Source of the DNA: Deltaproteobacteria bacterium ADurb.Bin207
GTDB lineage: Bacteria > Myxococcota_A > Polyangia > Polyangiales > Polyangiaceae
DNA length: 64,000 nucleotides
NCBI GenBank assembly: GCA_002070115.1
Contig: MWCO01000004.1
Coordinates: 62,001-126,000 of the forward strand
Direction: 5' to 3'
Position 1 is the stretch's first letter. Each line of letters begins with the position of its first letter. Shown piece by piece: positions 17,749 through 26,510 of this stretch. The position numbers and the translations under genes are program-made. Under the pieces are notes generated by a model. It worked only from the letters and a program-made list of their open reading frames with translations. It did no database searches and was not told the DNA's origin.

Positions 17749-19464
17749 ATGGCGTTCATGAATGCGCCGAATCTTCTCGGTGAATGGCTACCCTGGGTAT
17801 GGGTGGTGTGGTTTGCAGCCCTCCTTGCGCTTACGGCTCGTATATGGCGGCGCGAGGTGCTGCCGATTCGACCACGCCGCCACGCTGCAATCGTGTTGGT
17901 TGTCGTAAGCCTCGGGCTACTCATCGCATCGTTTCTGGTACCGTTTCGGGTAGACGCAAGCGGTTTGATGGAGCTTTTCGCAGGAACGGAACCGTGGAAA
18001 GGGGTGGTAGGAAAAAGCGTCTTGGAATTGATCCGTCCGCTGTCGCCTCTGGATCCGATGCGAATCATTCTGCTGACACGTGTTTTCGCGCTTGGATCGA
18101 CTGCCGTGGCCATTGCCGTGGTGACGTCGATATGGCGAGCACATCATCACATCGAAAAGGAAACCGAGCGAATCGATCTCGTTCTTCTATCCACGGTTGG
18201 CTGCCTGCTTCTCACACCAAGTTACGCCTCGGGATTGTTGGGTGTCTTCAACTTCTGGTTCTTTCCTTTCGTCATGCTCGGGATGCTGTTGGCCCTTGTC
18301 GATCTTGAACGAAGGCCTTCGTGGCTTGGTCGCATATTGTTTTGGACGAGCTTGCCTTTGCTCGCTTACTCGAGGCCCGAAACGCTGGTGGCTACGTTGT
18401 CGATGACGTTTCTGGTCATCCTTTCTTTCCGCAAACGTGGTGATCGACTGACGTGGGTAAGCACGGCGGTGCTTGCCTTTGCCATGACCGCCATCGCCCC
18501 GTCGGTATTCGCGTATCTCGATGATCGCGTACGAAATCAGCCATTGTTGATGGGCGGAGATGCCGCGGGCGACAGTTCGTCCTGGGCCACGGGATGGATC
18601 TTATTCCGACGTATTATCCAGCACTTACCGATAAACGGGCTAGCTGTCGGCGTGGCGATGCATGGGATGGGTTTGCTGGCGATGGTCGGGATGGTGCGGC
18701 GGGTGCGTGCGCGACAAGCGAGCGTGGGCCAAGTCGCGGCGTTTGTTTTTTTCCTTGTGGAATTCGTAGCCATCGGTGTTCATCGGGAAGGCTTTCTTCG
18801 CTACGACAAATACGGATTGCTGGTGGTGTCCGCGATTTGGTTTTTGGCTTTGTCGACATTGCCAGAGTATCGAGCGAGCACACGGCGAGTGTTACTACGT
18901 ATAGGCTTGATTGGTTCCGCCCTATTATTTGTGTTTCACGTTACGTTGGGCATGCTGGGCGTTGGTCGATGTGTGTTGCCGCATGAACCCGTCCGAGACG
19001 CTAAGCTTCGGGATATGACATTGTTGTGGGAGGATACACCTCGGTGGGTTCGCGCCAAGTGCGACCATGGAACAACGAATCGCGTCGTTGTCGTGATGCT
19101 CGATGAACGCGGCGAGATGCCCGAGCAACTGGACAAGCGGGCGGATGGGGCGAAGAGGTGTGAGCCGGAACGCTGGCCTTTGGTGCATCAATGGAAGCGC
19201 GCTGGATGCGCGACGGATCTTTTCATTCCCGACAGGGTCGAATCGATAGACGAAATCCTATGCGAGCCGTCTGATGGAAAACACGGCAACCCACTATATT
19301 CACGACGGACATCAGATCATCCAACGTTGGGGATCATCAGTTTCCACAGGCGAGAGCACGTCGATTGGGTGCGAGAATTTTTGCATCGGCGGGCGGATTG
19401 CGGTTGGCAAATGGAAGAGGAATCCGGTGCTGCCCTGCTATTGCGTCGCGCCCATGGTCGATGA
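17749..19464 (+). CDS. Large multi-pass membrane protein, possibly GT-C type
   Basis: The 571-residue protein has about ten hydrophobic helices in its first 440 residues and a soluble, cysteine-containing C-terminus of about 130 residues. The pattern of an early extracytoplasmic loop and many helices resembles GT-C glycosyltransferases or O-antigen-processing membrane proteins, but I see no diagnostic motif. It begins 49 bp after the SGNH hydrolase and probably ends the polysaccharide-type operon. The C-terminal domain carries several Cys residues (SDGLKHG region not included) that may pair in the periplasm. Function is not assignable beyond envelope glycan context. Confidence 0.6.
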   Translation: MAFMNAPNLLGEWLPWVWVVWFAALLALTARIWRREVLPIRPRRHAAIVLVVVSLGLLIASFLVPFRVDASGLMELFAGTEPWKGVVGKSVLELIRPLSPLDPMRIILLTRVFALGSTAVAIAVVTSIWRAHHHIEKETERIDLVLLSTVGCLLLTPSYASGLLGVFNFWFFPFVMLGMLLALVDLERRPSWLGRILFWTSLPLLAYSRPETLVATLSMTFLVILSFRKRGDRLTWVSTAVLAFAMTAIAPSVFAYLDDRVRNQPLLMGGDAAGDSSSWATGWILFRRIIQHLPINGLAVGVAMHGMGLLAMVGMVRRVRARQASVGQVAAFVFFLVEFVAIGVHREGFLRYDKYGLLVVSAIWFLALSTLPEYRASTRRVLLRIGLIGSALLFVFHVTLGMLGVGRCVLPHEPVRDAKLRDMTLLWEDTPRWVRAKCDHGTTNRVVVVMLDERGEMPEQLDKRADGAKRCEPERWPLVHQWKRAGCATDLFIPDRVESIDEILCEPSDGKHGNPLYSRRTSDHPTLGIISFHRREHVDWVREFLHRRADCGWQMEEESGAALLLRRAHGR

Positions 19465-19550
19465 GATCGAAACGCCGTTGGGATAAGGAATGGCGGAAGG
19501 GTTGAAGGTGAGGCATGGCTCCGTTCGCGGCGCTGGTATAGTCTCATCCC

Positions 19551-22049
19551 GTGGCAAGCCTTGCGGAGAGTGTAGCGAGCTGGTTAGGACGTGTGGAGCT
19601 TCTTGCGCGAGGGGTGGACGAGCAACGTCGCGCCGCGTTGCGAAGTCTAGAACGAGGGGATCCGCTGGCTGCACGAGAGCATGCGCTGGCGTTGTTGCGG
19701 GAGGTACCCAATTCACCCGCGGGGCTGGCCATTTTGGTGGATGCTTGTGAGGCGCTATGGTTGGACGACGAGGCGGTCGAGGCATTGCAAAAGCTGTGTG
19801 AATCCGCGCCGTGGCGAGGGGAACTATGGGTTCGTCTTGCCGAAGGGCTGTTGCGGCTGAAGGCTCCGGCATCCGAGGTAACGAAAGCCCTCGAGAACGC
19901 CCTGGAACCGGATATGGATCCATCCTCTCGTCGTCGCGCCTTGCTTCTTCTGGCTGACATGGATTTGGAGAGAGAGGATGCGTGGCGGGCCACGCGATGG
20001 CTCGATGCGCTTCGTTTTCATGACAGCGATCCGGAGATTGGACTTCGAAGGTTGGAGCTTGCGCTGATGCTAGGCGACCGTAATGGGATAGCGGAGTCGC
20101 TTCGAAGCGTGGGGCAGCCCGGCACGCTCGACGGGCGAGGGTCGTTAGCGGTGGGCCGAGGCCGCTGGCAACTTGGTGAGCCGATGGCTTTGGATTTGTT
20201 GATTCGTGCGCTTCTTCTCGAAGCGCGGGGAGCCGAGGAAGCGCTGGCAGCGCTTCTGGCAGGTTCCCATGACGTGGTGGAGGTCAAGCGAATTCGTGAA
20301 GTATTACAGGCACTTGGAATCATCGAGGAGCCTCGTTTCTCGTTCTCCTTGGCGATGGCCGAAGGGCGCGAACAGGATGCGCGTCGAGAATTGGTTCGCA
20401 TCGCGCGAGCGGGAGACATAGGCGCGGCGCGAACGTTGGTGGACGTAGCTTTGGAGCGAAAAGACGTCGAGGCGTTAGCGGCGGCCGTGGACGTATTGGG
20501 CGCGCGTGCTCCGAGTGTTGCGGCCGCGATTGTCGGGGCTTACCAAGCATGGCGGGAGGGCCGGGGACAAGAGGCTCTCACGACGCTCGATTCGGTCACC
20601 GAGGAGGAAACATCGGCGGGCAAGATGGCGCATTGGCTTCGCGTGCAGGTGTTTGGGATGTGGTTACGAGATGGTGAGGACGGGTCGTTTCAGCGGCTGA
20701 TCGATGAACTTCGAAAGGCAGCGTCCTTCATGGATCGGTTGGATCTGGTGGGGGCTTGTGAAGCCTTGGTGGTGGAATCGAAAAGGCCGTTGCGTGTTGC
20801 GGTTGTGGGAGAGTTCAACGCTGGCAAGAGTTCGTTCATCAATGCGGTGGTGGGAGCGGATGTGGCGCCGACGGGTGTTTTACCGACGACAGCCTCTTTG
20901 CATTGGCTGAGTTGGGCACCGGATCCTTACGCGCGCATTGTAACGCGGGAGGATACGGATCGAATCGTCACGCACGAGGGATTGAAAGGGGCTCTGGCGG
21001 CTCTTCAAAAGTCCGATACGCCGATTCGGGAGGTGCATATTTGTGCGCCGATCGAGCGTCTTTATCGTATCGAGATCCTTGACACTCCCGGGTTCAATGC
21101 GCCGGATATGGATCATGTGGCGGCCGCTACGCGAGCGGTGCATGAGGCGCACGTGGCCATTTGGGTGCTCGATGCTACGCAAGCATTGAAAGACAGTGAA
21201 AGAAAAGTGCTTGCGCGCATTGCCGACGTGGGAACGCCCGTTCAGATTTTGATCAACAAGCTCGATCGTTTGACGCCGGAAAAACTGCAGCAGGTGATGG
21301 GCCATGTGCAGACGGGGCTGGCATCGATCGGTTTGGAATCCATGGCGGGGATTGTCGCGTTTTCGGCGCGACTGGCGCTGGCAGGTCGATTGGGTGACGT
21401 TCAGTCCATGCAAGCATCGCGGTGGCAAGATGTAGAAACCTTGTTGTCGCAGCAAATCGAGAACCGTAGCGGAACCTTACGAGCCCGCGCCTTGCGTCGA
21501 AAGGCCAGTCGCATTGCGACAGAGCTGAGCGAACTCATGCAACAGCAAGATGCGGCACCGAAAAGCCATAGGGAAGCAAGGGAGTGGGAGGCGAGCGCCT
21601 CGCGTTTGTTGAGCCTTGAACGAACGCAATACGAGCGAATCGTACAGCGGTTGGAGCCAGCGACCGCGCGAGTTCGCGAGGACCTGCGTCCGATTCGTGT
21701 CGCGGGCATGTCCATGGACGACATCAATGCGTCGGCGTATGCAGAAGCGCGTTTGCTGGTGCGCATGACGCAACCGATGGCTAGCGCCATCGCGGAGGTT
21801 GCGGAAGTACATCAACGGTTTGAGCCGGAGATACGCGATGCGGTGGGGTTGGTATTGCGCGGAACGTTTGCGTCGGCAAAAAGCATTGATGACTTCCTGC
21901 AATTCCCTTCCTGGCGCGTGGTTCGGGCGTGTGCGCTGGCGTCGCATGAACGGATCGTCGTGGCTGGTGAGCGCGCGGCAGGGGCGGTGGCGGCTCATCC
22001 GCGATGGATGCGATTGCAAGCGTTGCGGGAGTCTTTGACGCGGGACTGA
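19551..22049 (+). CDS. TPR-dynamin-like GTPase
   Basis: An 832-residue protein in three parts. Residues 1-400 are TPR-like helical repeats. A GTPase domain starts at about 415: G1 GEFNAGKSS, G2 threonine in TGVLPTTA, G3 DTPGFN, G4 NKLD. The last 190 residues are long helices with many Arg/Ala, as in the stalk of bacterial dynamin-like proteins. No membrane segment is evident, so it would bind membranes peripherally. The start is GTG at 19551. A membrane-remodelling role is inferred from the family; an Era-like GTPase is an alternative. It lies 86 bp after the preceding membrane-protein gene. Confidence 0.82.
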   Translation: MASLAESVASWLGRVELLARGVDEQRRAALRSLERGDPLAAREHALALLREVPNSPAGLAILVDACEALWLDDEAVEALQKLCESAPWRGELWVRLAEGLLRLKAPASEVTKALENALEPDMDPSSRRRALLLLADMDLEREDAWRATRWLDALRFHDSDPEIGLRRLELALMLGDRNGIAESLRSVGQPGTLDGRGSLAVGRGRWQLGEPMALDLLIRALLLEARGAEEALAALLAGSHDVVEVKRIREVLQALGIIEEPRFSFSLAMAEGREQDARRELVRIARAGDIGAARTLVDVALERKDVEALAAAVDVLGARAPSVAAAIVGAYQAWREGRGQEALTTLDSVTEEETSAGKMAHWLRVQVFGMWLRDGEDGSFQRLIDELRKAASFMDRLDLVGACEALVVESKRPLRVAVVGEFNAGKSSFINAVVGADVAPTGVLPTTASLHWLSWAPDPYARIVTREDTDRIVTHEGLKGALAALQKSDTPIREVHICAPIERLYRIEILDTPGFNAPDMDHVAAATRAVHEAHVAIWVLDATQALKDSERKVLARIADVGTPVQILINKLDRLTPEKLQQVMGHVQTGLASIGLESMAGIVAFSARLALAGRLGDVQSMQASRWQDVETLLSQQIENRSGTLRARALRRKASRIATELSELMQQQDAAPKSHREAREWEASASRLLSLERTQYERIVQRLEPATARVREDLRPIRVAGMSMDDINASAYAEARLLVRMTQPMASAIAEVAEVHQRFEPEIRDAVGLVLRGTFASAKSIDDFLQFPSWRVVRACALASHERIVVAGERAAGAVAAHPRWMRLQALRESLTRD

Positions 22050-22552
22050 AGCGATAGACGAATCAAACGTACCCATGGGCTGTTTCGTGGTGCTTTCACA
22101 CCCCAACGCCAACAACACCATGAGGGCTCCTACATGCGGTCCCATGAGCCATAGTACGGGATGGGCCGCGGCAGCTTCCTTGCTCTCTTCTCCCCCGGGT
22201 GGATAAGAAAGCGTAGGGCAGGTGGAACGGCTATAGCCGTCAACGGCAGCGCGCGTGGGAATACGAGCCAAAGGTGTTGCATGTGCAATCAACTTCGAAG
22301 CGGGGAAGGGCAGATGGATCGAATTTGCTCATGAGGATGGTTTAGGAATGGTAGTATCCGAATACGGATACTTCGGACGCACGAGGAGGGATGTTCGGAT
22401 CGAGAGGCCGAAGGGGTGAGCATTCGTTTTGGTGAGTGTCGAACGCCGGGCGGACAAGCCGAATCAAAAGGGAAGCATGGGTCGATGGCAATGGACGGTT
22501 CTTCGGAGAAACATGGGTTGCGCGGGGCGTGGGATTACGGCACGGTAGGCGC
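22050..22552. other. Gene-poor region before lptA
   Basis: About 500 bp between the GTPase stop and the lptA start. A minus-strand reading frame from 22292 crosses it and continues antisense to the GTPase gene, but it has no domain character. The only structured element I see is the palindrome at 22353-22372, plus an unnamed frame from 22436 that enters lptA. No lptC-like gene is present, although lptC often precedes lptA. Confidence 0.5.
22353..22372. promoter_or_regulatory. Perfect 8-bp inverted repeat, possible operator
   Basis: AGTATCCG and CGGATACT flank a 4-base AATA spacer. A second pairing, CCGAA with TTCGG (22358-22362 and 22372-22376), overlaps it and excludes the first. It sits about 180 bp before the lptA start, where an operator or a leader structure would fit. 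No regulator can be named. Confidence 0.35.
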
Positions 22553-23074
22553 GTGAAGCATCGAGTGTGGTGGATAGGCGGCGCGGTCGGGCTGATATCG
22601 ACGGGATGGTTGATGGTTCCGTCGGTGCATGCCGAGTCCATTGCGGAGGTAGATGGACAACCGGTGACCGTGGAGGCTGACCGGGTCGAGGTGGATTTGA
22701 AAAGCGGCAAGGCGATGCTTGCGGGGGCTGTTCGCGTGCGACGGGGGGAATTGGAGGTCACGTGCAAGGCGTTGGAGGCGTCCTATGACAAGGCGCCTTC
22801 GATTCGATGGGCGAAAGCAACGGGTGATGTGCGTGCGCGGATGCGAGACTGGGAAATGCGGTCCGAGCAAGCGGAGTACGAGATGGGTCGTCGCATGGTG
22901 CAAGCGCGAGGGGATGTGCAGGTACGTCGAGCTGGGGCGTGGGTTCGGGCGAGTGAAGTATCGTTTGATTGGGCGACGGAGCGGATGACGATGCACAAGG
23001 TTCGCGGTTCGATACCGCTGGCGACGGTGATGCCGTTGATACCTTCTTCGTCTGGGGTGAGCACGGCGCGATGA
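22553..23074 (+). CDS. lptA: LptA/OstA-like LPS transport periplasmic protein
   Basis: The 173-residue protein starts at GTG 22553, giving a signal peptide that ends in PSVHA-E. The mature part shows the LptA/LptC/LptD-N (OstA-like) beta pattern: VTVEADRVEVDLKSGKAMLAG, a second strand set ending ATGDVRARM, then QARGDVQVRR. It would form part of the periplasmic bridge carrying LPS to the outer membrane. Its TGA overlaps the lptB ATG (ATGA), so the two are coupled. The frame continues upstream to 22436 but that part is not signal-like. The identification rests on fold pattern plus the lptB neighbour. Confidence 0.75.
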   Translation: MKHRVWWIGGAVGLISTGWLMVPSVHAESIAEVDGQPVTVEADRVEVDLKSGKAMLAGAVRVRRGELEVTCKALEASYDKAPSIRWAKATGDVRARMRDWEMRSEQAEYEMGRRMVQARGDVQVRRAGAWVRASEVSFDWATERMTMHKVRGSIPLATVMPLIPSSSGVSTAR

Positions 23075-23784
23075 GCGTGGTGTTGGAGGCGCAGGGGGTA
23101 GAGGAATATCGAAGTGGCAAGGCTGTGTTGAGAGGGGTGAGCATTCGGCTACATTCGGGGCGCGTAGCGGCGTTGCTAGGGCCGACGGGGGCGGGGAAAA
23201 CGACTTTATTTGATGTATTGGTGGGCGAGAGGCGGCCTCAGCGCGGGGTGGTTCGATTGATGGGCGAGGATGTCACGAAGCTTCCGATGTGGCGTCGCGC
23301 GCGGTTGGGAGTGGGGACGATTCCTCAGGGTCCGACGGTATTGCCGGATATGGATGTGGATGGCAATCTGACGACCTTCGAGCGGCTTGGGGGTGGCGAG
23401 CGAAAGGGATCGTTGTATTGGGCGCGGATGGTGGGTTTGGAGCAGCGGCTAGGGGTTCGTGCGGGCCATTTGTCTGGGGGGGAGCGTCGATTGTTGGAGA
23501 TAGCGCGCAGCATGGTGACGAGGCCGCGGGTATTGATTTGTGACGAACCGTTTTCGGGGATCGATCCGGCTGGGGCGATGCGAATTGCGCAAATGCTGCG
23601 AGGACTTGCATTGGAGGGGGTTGCGGTATTGCTATCCGATCACCATGCATCGATAGCATTGCGGATAAGTGATGAAGTGGGCTTGTTATTGGATGGAGAG
23701 GTACATTTTTGGGGATCGGCATCGGATTGGATAAAGGAGCCACTCGTTCGGGAGCGATACTTGGGGGGGTCGATGGATGGGTGA
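23071..23784 (+). CDS. lptB: LptB-like ABC transporter ATPase
   Basis: A 237-residue ABC ATPase with Walker A GPTGAGKTT, Q-loop IPQGPTVLP, signature LSGGERRLLEIARSM, Walker B LICDEPFSGIDP and H-loop SDHHAS. The C-terminal VRERYLG is the LptB ending. It would power LPS extraction with LptFG, which are not in this window. The core is somewhat divergent (GPTG for the usual GPNG). Glycine codons are mostly GGG and the coding strand is G-rich, unlike the later PTS genes. It overlaps lptA by four bases and precedes rpoN by 121 bp, the common lptB-rpoN order. Confidence 0.85.
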   Translation: MSVVLEAQGVEEYRSGKAVLRGVSIRLHSGRVAALLGPTGAGKTTLFDVLVGERRPQRGVVRLMGEDVTKLPMWRRARLGVGTIPQGPTVLPDMDVDGNLTTFERLGGGERKGSLYWARMVGLEQRLGVRAGHLSGGERRLLEIARSMVTRPRVLICDEPFSGIDPAGAMRIAQMLRGLALEGVAVLLSDHHASIALRISDEVGLLLDGEVHFWGSASDWIKEPLVRERYLGGSMDG

Positions 23785-23905
23785 GGTGCAATTTGGTCGC
23801 GACCTTACGAGCGGCTGGTGCTACCATAGTGAGCGTTCATGCGATGCATGGCGTAAATGCGGGTAACTCGAGGAACACGGCTCGGGATCGGCACTTTGTA
23901 TTCCG

Positions 23906-25432
23906 ATGGAGATAAAACATCAGCTAACGCAAAAGCAAACGCTCTCTGTGGTCATGACTCCGCAGTTGCAGCAGGCCATTCGGCTTCTGCAACTCAGTCG
24001 GATTGAGTTGATCGAAGAAGTGCGCAGGGAGATGGACGCCAACCCGATGTTATCGGACGAGGATATCGAGCCTCGGCATCGGGAAGTGACCGATGCGGAA
24101 TTACCGAAATCGGTGCCGGGGGAAGCTCCGCCCGAGGAGCGAGTGGGAGAGACGGAGCGTCACGAAGCCAATACGGATTTGCGGGGGCGCGAAGAAGAGC
24201 GCAGGGCCAAGGAGGTCGATTGGGACCAATTCCTTGAAAACCGCACGTTGCAGCAGCCAGTACCGGGGGAAGGGCGAAGTGGGTTCGAGGAATTGCCTCC
24301 GATCGAGCAGAATCTGACGAAGCCTCGCAGTTTGGCGGACCATTTGCGATGGCAGCTTCAGGTCAGTGATTTCGTGGATGAGGAGAGGCGTTTTGCGGAG
24401 TTTGTGATCGGCAATTTGGATGAGAACGGGTATCTCGATCTGAAGGGGGTAGAGCACACGGATGGCACCAAAACACGGGATTGGACGGTGGAGGACCTTG
24501 CGGCGGAAGCGGGGCTCCATCCCGATGATGCCGAAGAGGTGCTAAAAATGATCCAGCTTCTCGATCCGGTGGGGGTGGCGTCGCGAGATTTGCGGGAGTG
24601 TTTGCTCGTGCAGGCCGAGCATTATGGGTATTCGGATTTGGAATGCGAGATGATCAGCCAGCATCTGCACAATCTTGAAAAACGCGCCTACCAAGCGATC
24701 GCGAAGGATCTAAAAATCCCGATTGAGGAAGTCTATGAGGCCGCCAAGGAGATTCAAAAACTCGAGAGTCGTCCAGCGCGCAACTTCACGGACACCGATG
24801 ACCGAACCATCGGCATCACGCCGGACGTCTACGTGATCAAAGACGGCGATGACTTTGTCGTTCTCGACAACGATCGCGGTCTGCAGCGTTTGTACGTCAA
24901 TGATGCCCTTGCCAAAAAGCTAAGGCAGGATCCTGCTGCGAAGGACTATATCGACGAAAAGCTTCGCAATGCGCAATGGCTCATTCGCGCAATCGAGCAG
25001 CGTCGCAAAACGATCATTCGGGTCACCGAATGCATTGTGAAGATGCAGCGAGAGTTTTTTGAAAACGGTGTGGCGTACCTCAAACCGATGATTCTCAAGG
25101 ACGTCGCCGAGGAAGTGTCGATGCACGAGTCGACCATTTCGCGTGTGACGACGAACAAGTACGTGCATACACCCCAGGGGCTGTTCGAGTTGAAGTACTT
25201 TTTCAACTCGTCCATTCGTAGGGTAGCGGATGAGGACATTGCCAGTGAGAGCGTGAAACAATGGATAAAAAAGATCATCGACGAAGAAAACAAGGAGAAA
25301 CCGTTGAGTGATCAGACCATTGTGAAAATGCTGAAGGACAAGGAGGGGATACAGATCGCGCGCAGAACAGTGGCAAAGTACAGGGAGATGTTAGGTATTC
25401 TCGCCTCTTCGAAGCGGAAGCAATTGTTTTGA
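23906..25432 (+). CDS. rpoN: RNA polymerase sigma-54 factor
   Basis: All three regions are visible: the Gln-rich activator-binding region I (QQAIRLLQLS), an acidic linker, the core-binding region, the helix-turn-helix, and the C-terminal RpoN box ARRTVAKYRE near residue 490. At 508 residues it has normal length. Sigma-54 directs transcription from -24/-12 promoters with enhancer-binding proteins. It is followed by hpf and the PTS genes, a conserved arrangement in proteobacteria. I found no -24/-12 site in the intergenic spaces here. Confidence 0.97.
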   Translation: MEIKHQLTQKQTLSVVMTPQLQQAIRLLQLSRIELIEEVRREMDANPMLSDEDIEPRHREVTDAELPKSVPGEAPPEERVGETERHEANTDLRGREEERRAKEVDWDQFLENRTLQQPVPGEGRSGFEELPPIEQNLTKPRSLADHLRWQLQVSDFVDEERRFAEFVIGNLDENGYLDLKGVEHTDGTKTRDWTVEDLAAEAGLHPDDAEEVLKMIQLLDPVGVASRDLRECLLVQAEHYGYSDLECEMISQHLHNLEKRAYQAIAKDLKIPIEEVYEAAKEIQKLESRPARNFTDTDDRTIGITPDVYVIKDGDDFVVLDNDRGLQRLYVNDALAKKLRQDPAAKDYIDEKLRNAQWLIRAIEQRRKTIIRVTECIVKMQREFFENGVAYLKPMILKDVAEEVSMHESTISRVTTNKYVHTPQGLFELKYFFNSSIRRVADEDIASESVKQWIKKIIDEENKEKPLSDQTIVKMLKDKEGIQIARRTVAKYREMLGILASSKRKQLF

Positions 25433-25505
25433 AGGGTCCGGCAAGTGGGCGAGGCGAAGAAACGGTGATTACCGGACGATTGCCGTGGATCTAGGAGGAC
25501 TGTCG

Positions 25506-25844
25506 ATGAACATTGCCATCACATTTCGGCAGCTTGAGGCAAGCGAAGCGGTGAAGCAGTACGCTACGGACAAAGTGGCGAAGCTTCAAAAGTTCCTTCG
25601 TAAGCCGCTCAGCGCACAGGTGACGTTGAGCCTGGACAAGCTGGATCACGTTGCCGACATCCATGTGCATGCGGGCAGTGACCACTTTCACGGAAGTGAG
25701 CGAAGCGAGGATATGTACGCTTCGATCGATAAGGTGATTGATAAGTTGGACCGTCAGATTCGAGGGTCCAAGGGGGTTCTTCAAACCAAAAAACGGGGCT
25801 CCGAGGGGCTCAAGGCCCGCGAAGTCATCGAGCCCAAGGACTGA
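25506..25844 (+). CDS. hpf: Ribosome hibernation-promoting factor, short form
   Basis: The start ATG at 25506 has a strong AGGAGG seven bases upstream. The 112 residues match the HPF/RaiA fold: MNIAITFRQLEASEAVKQYA, then basic segments and HVHAGSDHFHGSERSEDMYASIDKVIDKLDRQ (given here in parts: HVHAGSDHFHG, EDMYASIDKV). It binds the 30S subunit in stationary phase and blocks translation. It lacks the C-terminal dimerization domain of long HPF, so it is the short type. The position just after rpoN is the usual one. Confidence 0.93.
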   Translation: MNIAITFRQLEASEAVKQYATDKVAKLQKFLRKPLSAQVTLSLDKLDHVADIHVHAGSDHFHGSERSEDMYASIDKVIDKLDRQIRGSKGVLQTKKRGSEGLKAREVIEPKD

Positions 25845-26010
25845 CCGGAAGCGTCCTACATTCCACCATTCATTTTCCTAATCGCATCCTCGACCACTCA
25901 TCGCGCATGTCGTATGGGTTTGTCAAAGCTCGGGTCGGTGAGCCGAGTAGTTGGTGATCAGCGGCAAAACCAGCCGGTCTGCTGCGAGAACCCGATGGAA
26001 TCACAGCGAC

Positions 26011-26481
26011 ATGCGTCTTACGGATATTTTGACGGAAGACCGCGTGCGAGTGACGCGGCATCAAGACGGCATCAAGGTCAAGAGCGAAGTTCTCGAGGCG
26101 CTTTCGCTCCTTCTAGCGTCCGGCACAGGGCAAGCGGCGGAGTTGATTCATAAAACCCTGACGGACCGAGAGAGTCTTCAATCGACGGGAATTGGCGATG
26201 GTGTGGCGATCCCGCACGGCTCGCTCGAAGCGCTTGTCACGCAAACCGCGGCCATCGTTCTATGCCCGGATGGGGTCGATTTTCATTCGATCGATGGGCG
26301 TCCTGCAAAAATTTTCGTTGGGGTGATTGGACCTCGGGGTTCCACCGGGGAGCATCTACGAATGCTAGCGCGCATTTCCCGTTTGCTCCGGGATGGAAAT
26401 CTACGAGATCGTTTGCTGGAAGCTTCAGATGGTACCCAAGCATTCGACGTCATCGTCGAGGAAGAAAGGGGGCGGCCATAG
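26011..26481 (+). CDS. ptsN: PTS nitrogen-regulatory EIIA component
   Basis: The 156-residue protein matches EIIA(Ntr): MRLTDILTEDRV at the N-terminus, then GIGDGVAIPHGSLEAL with the phosphorylated histidine in IPHG. It accepts phosphate from HPr and acts as a regulator, not as a sugar transporter. ATG 26011 follows 166 bp after hpf; a longer frame to 25951 is possible but less likely. Its stop (TAG 26479-26481) lies just before the hprK frame. Confidence 0.92.
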   Translation: MRLTDILTEDRVRVTRHQDGIKVKSEVLEALSLLLASGTGQAAELIHKTLTDRESLQSTGIGDGVAIPHGSLEALVTQTAAIVLCPDGVDFHSIDGRPAKIFVGVIGPRGSTGEHLRMLARISRLLRDGNLRDRLLEASDGTQAFDVIVEEERGRP

Positions 26482-26510
26482 ATCTTCTCGATCCGCTGGA
26501 GCCTTTATCC

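Noticed and set aside
21477-22292. Minus-strand frame of 271 codons crossing the gap before lptA
   Set aside because: Most of it is antisense to the GTPase gene; one hydrophobic stretch but no domain or start signal.
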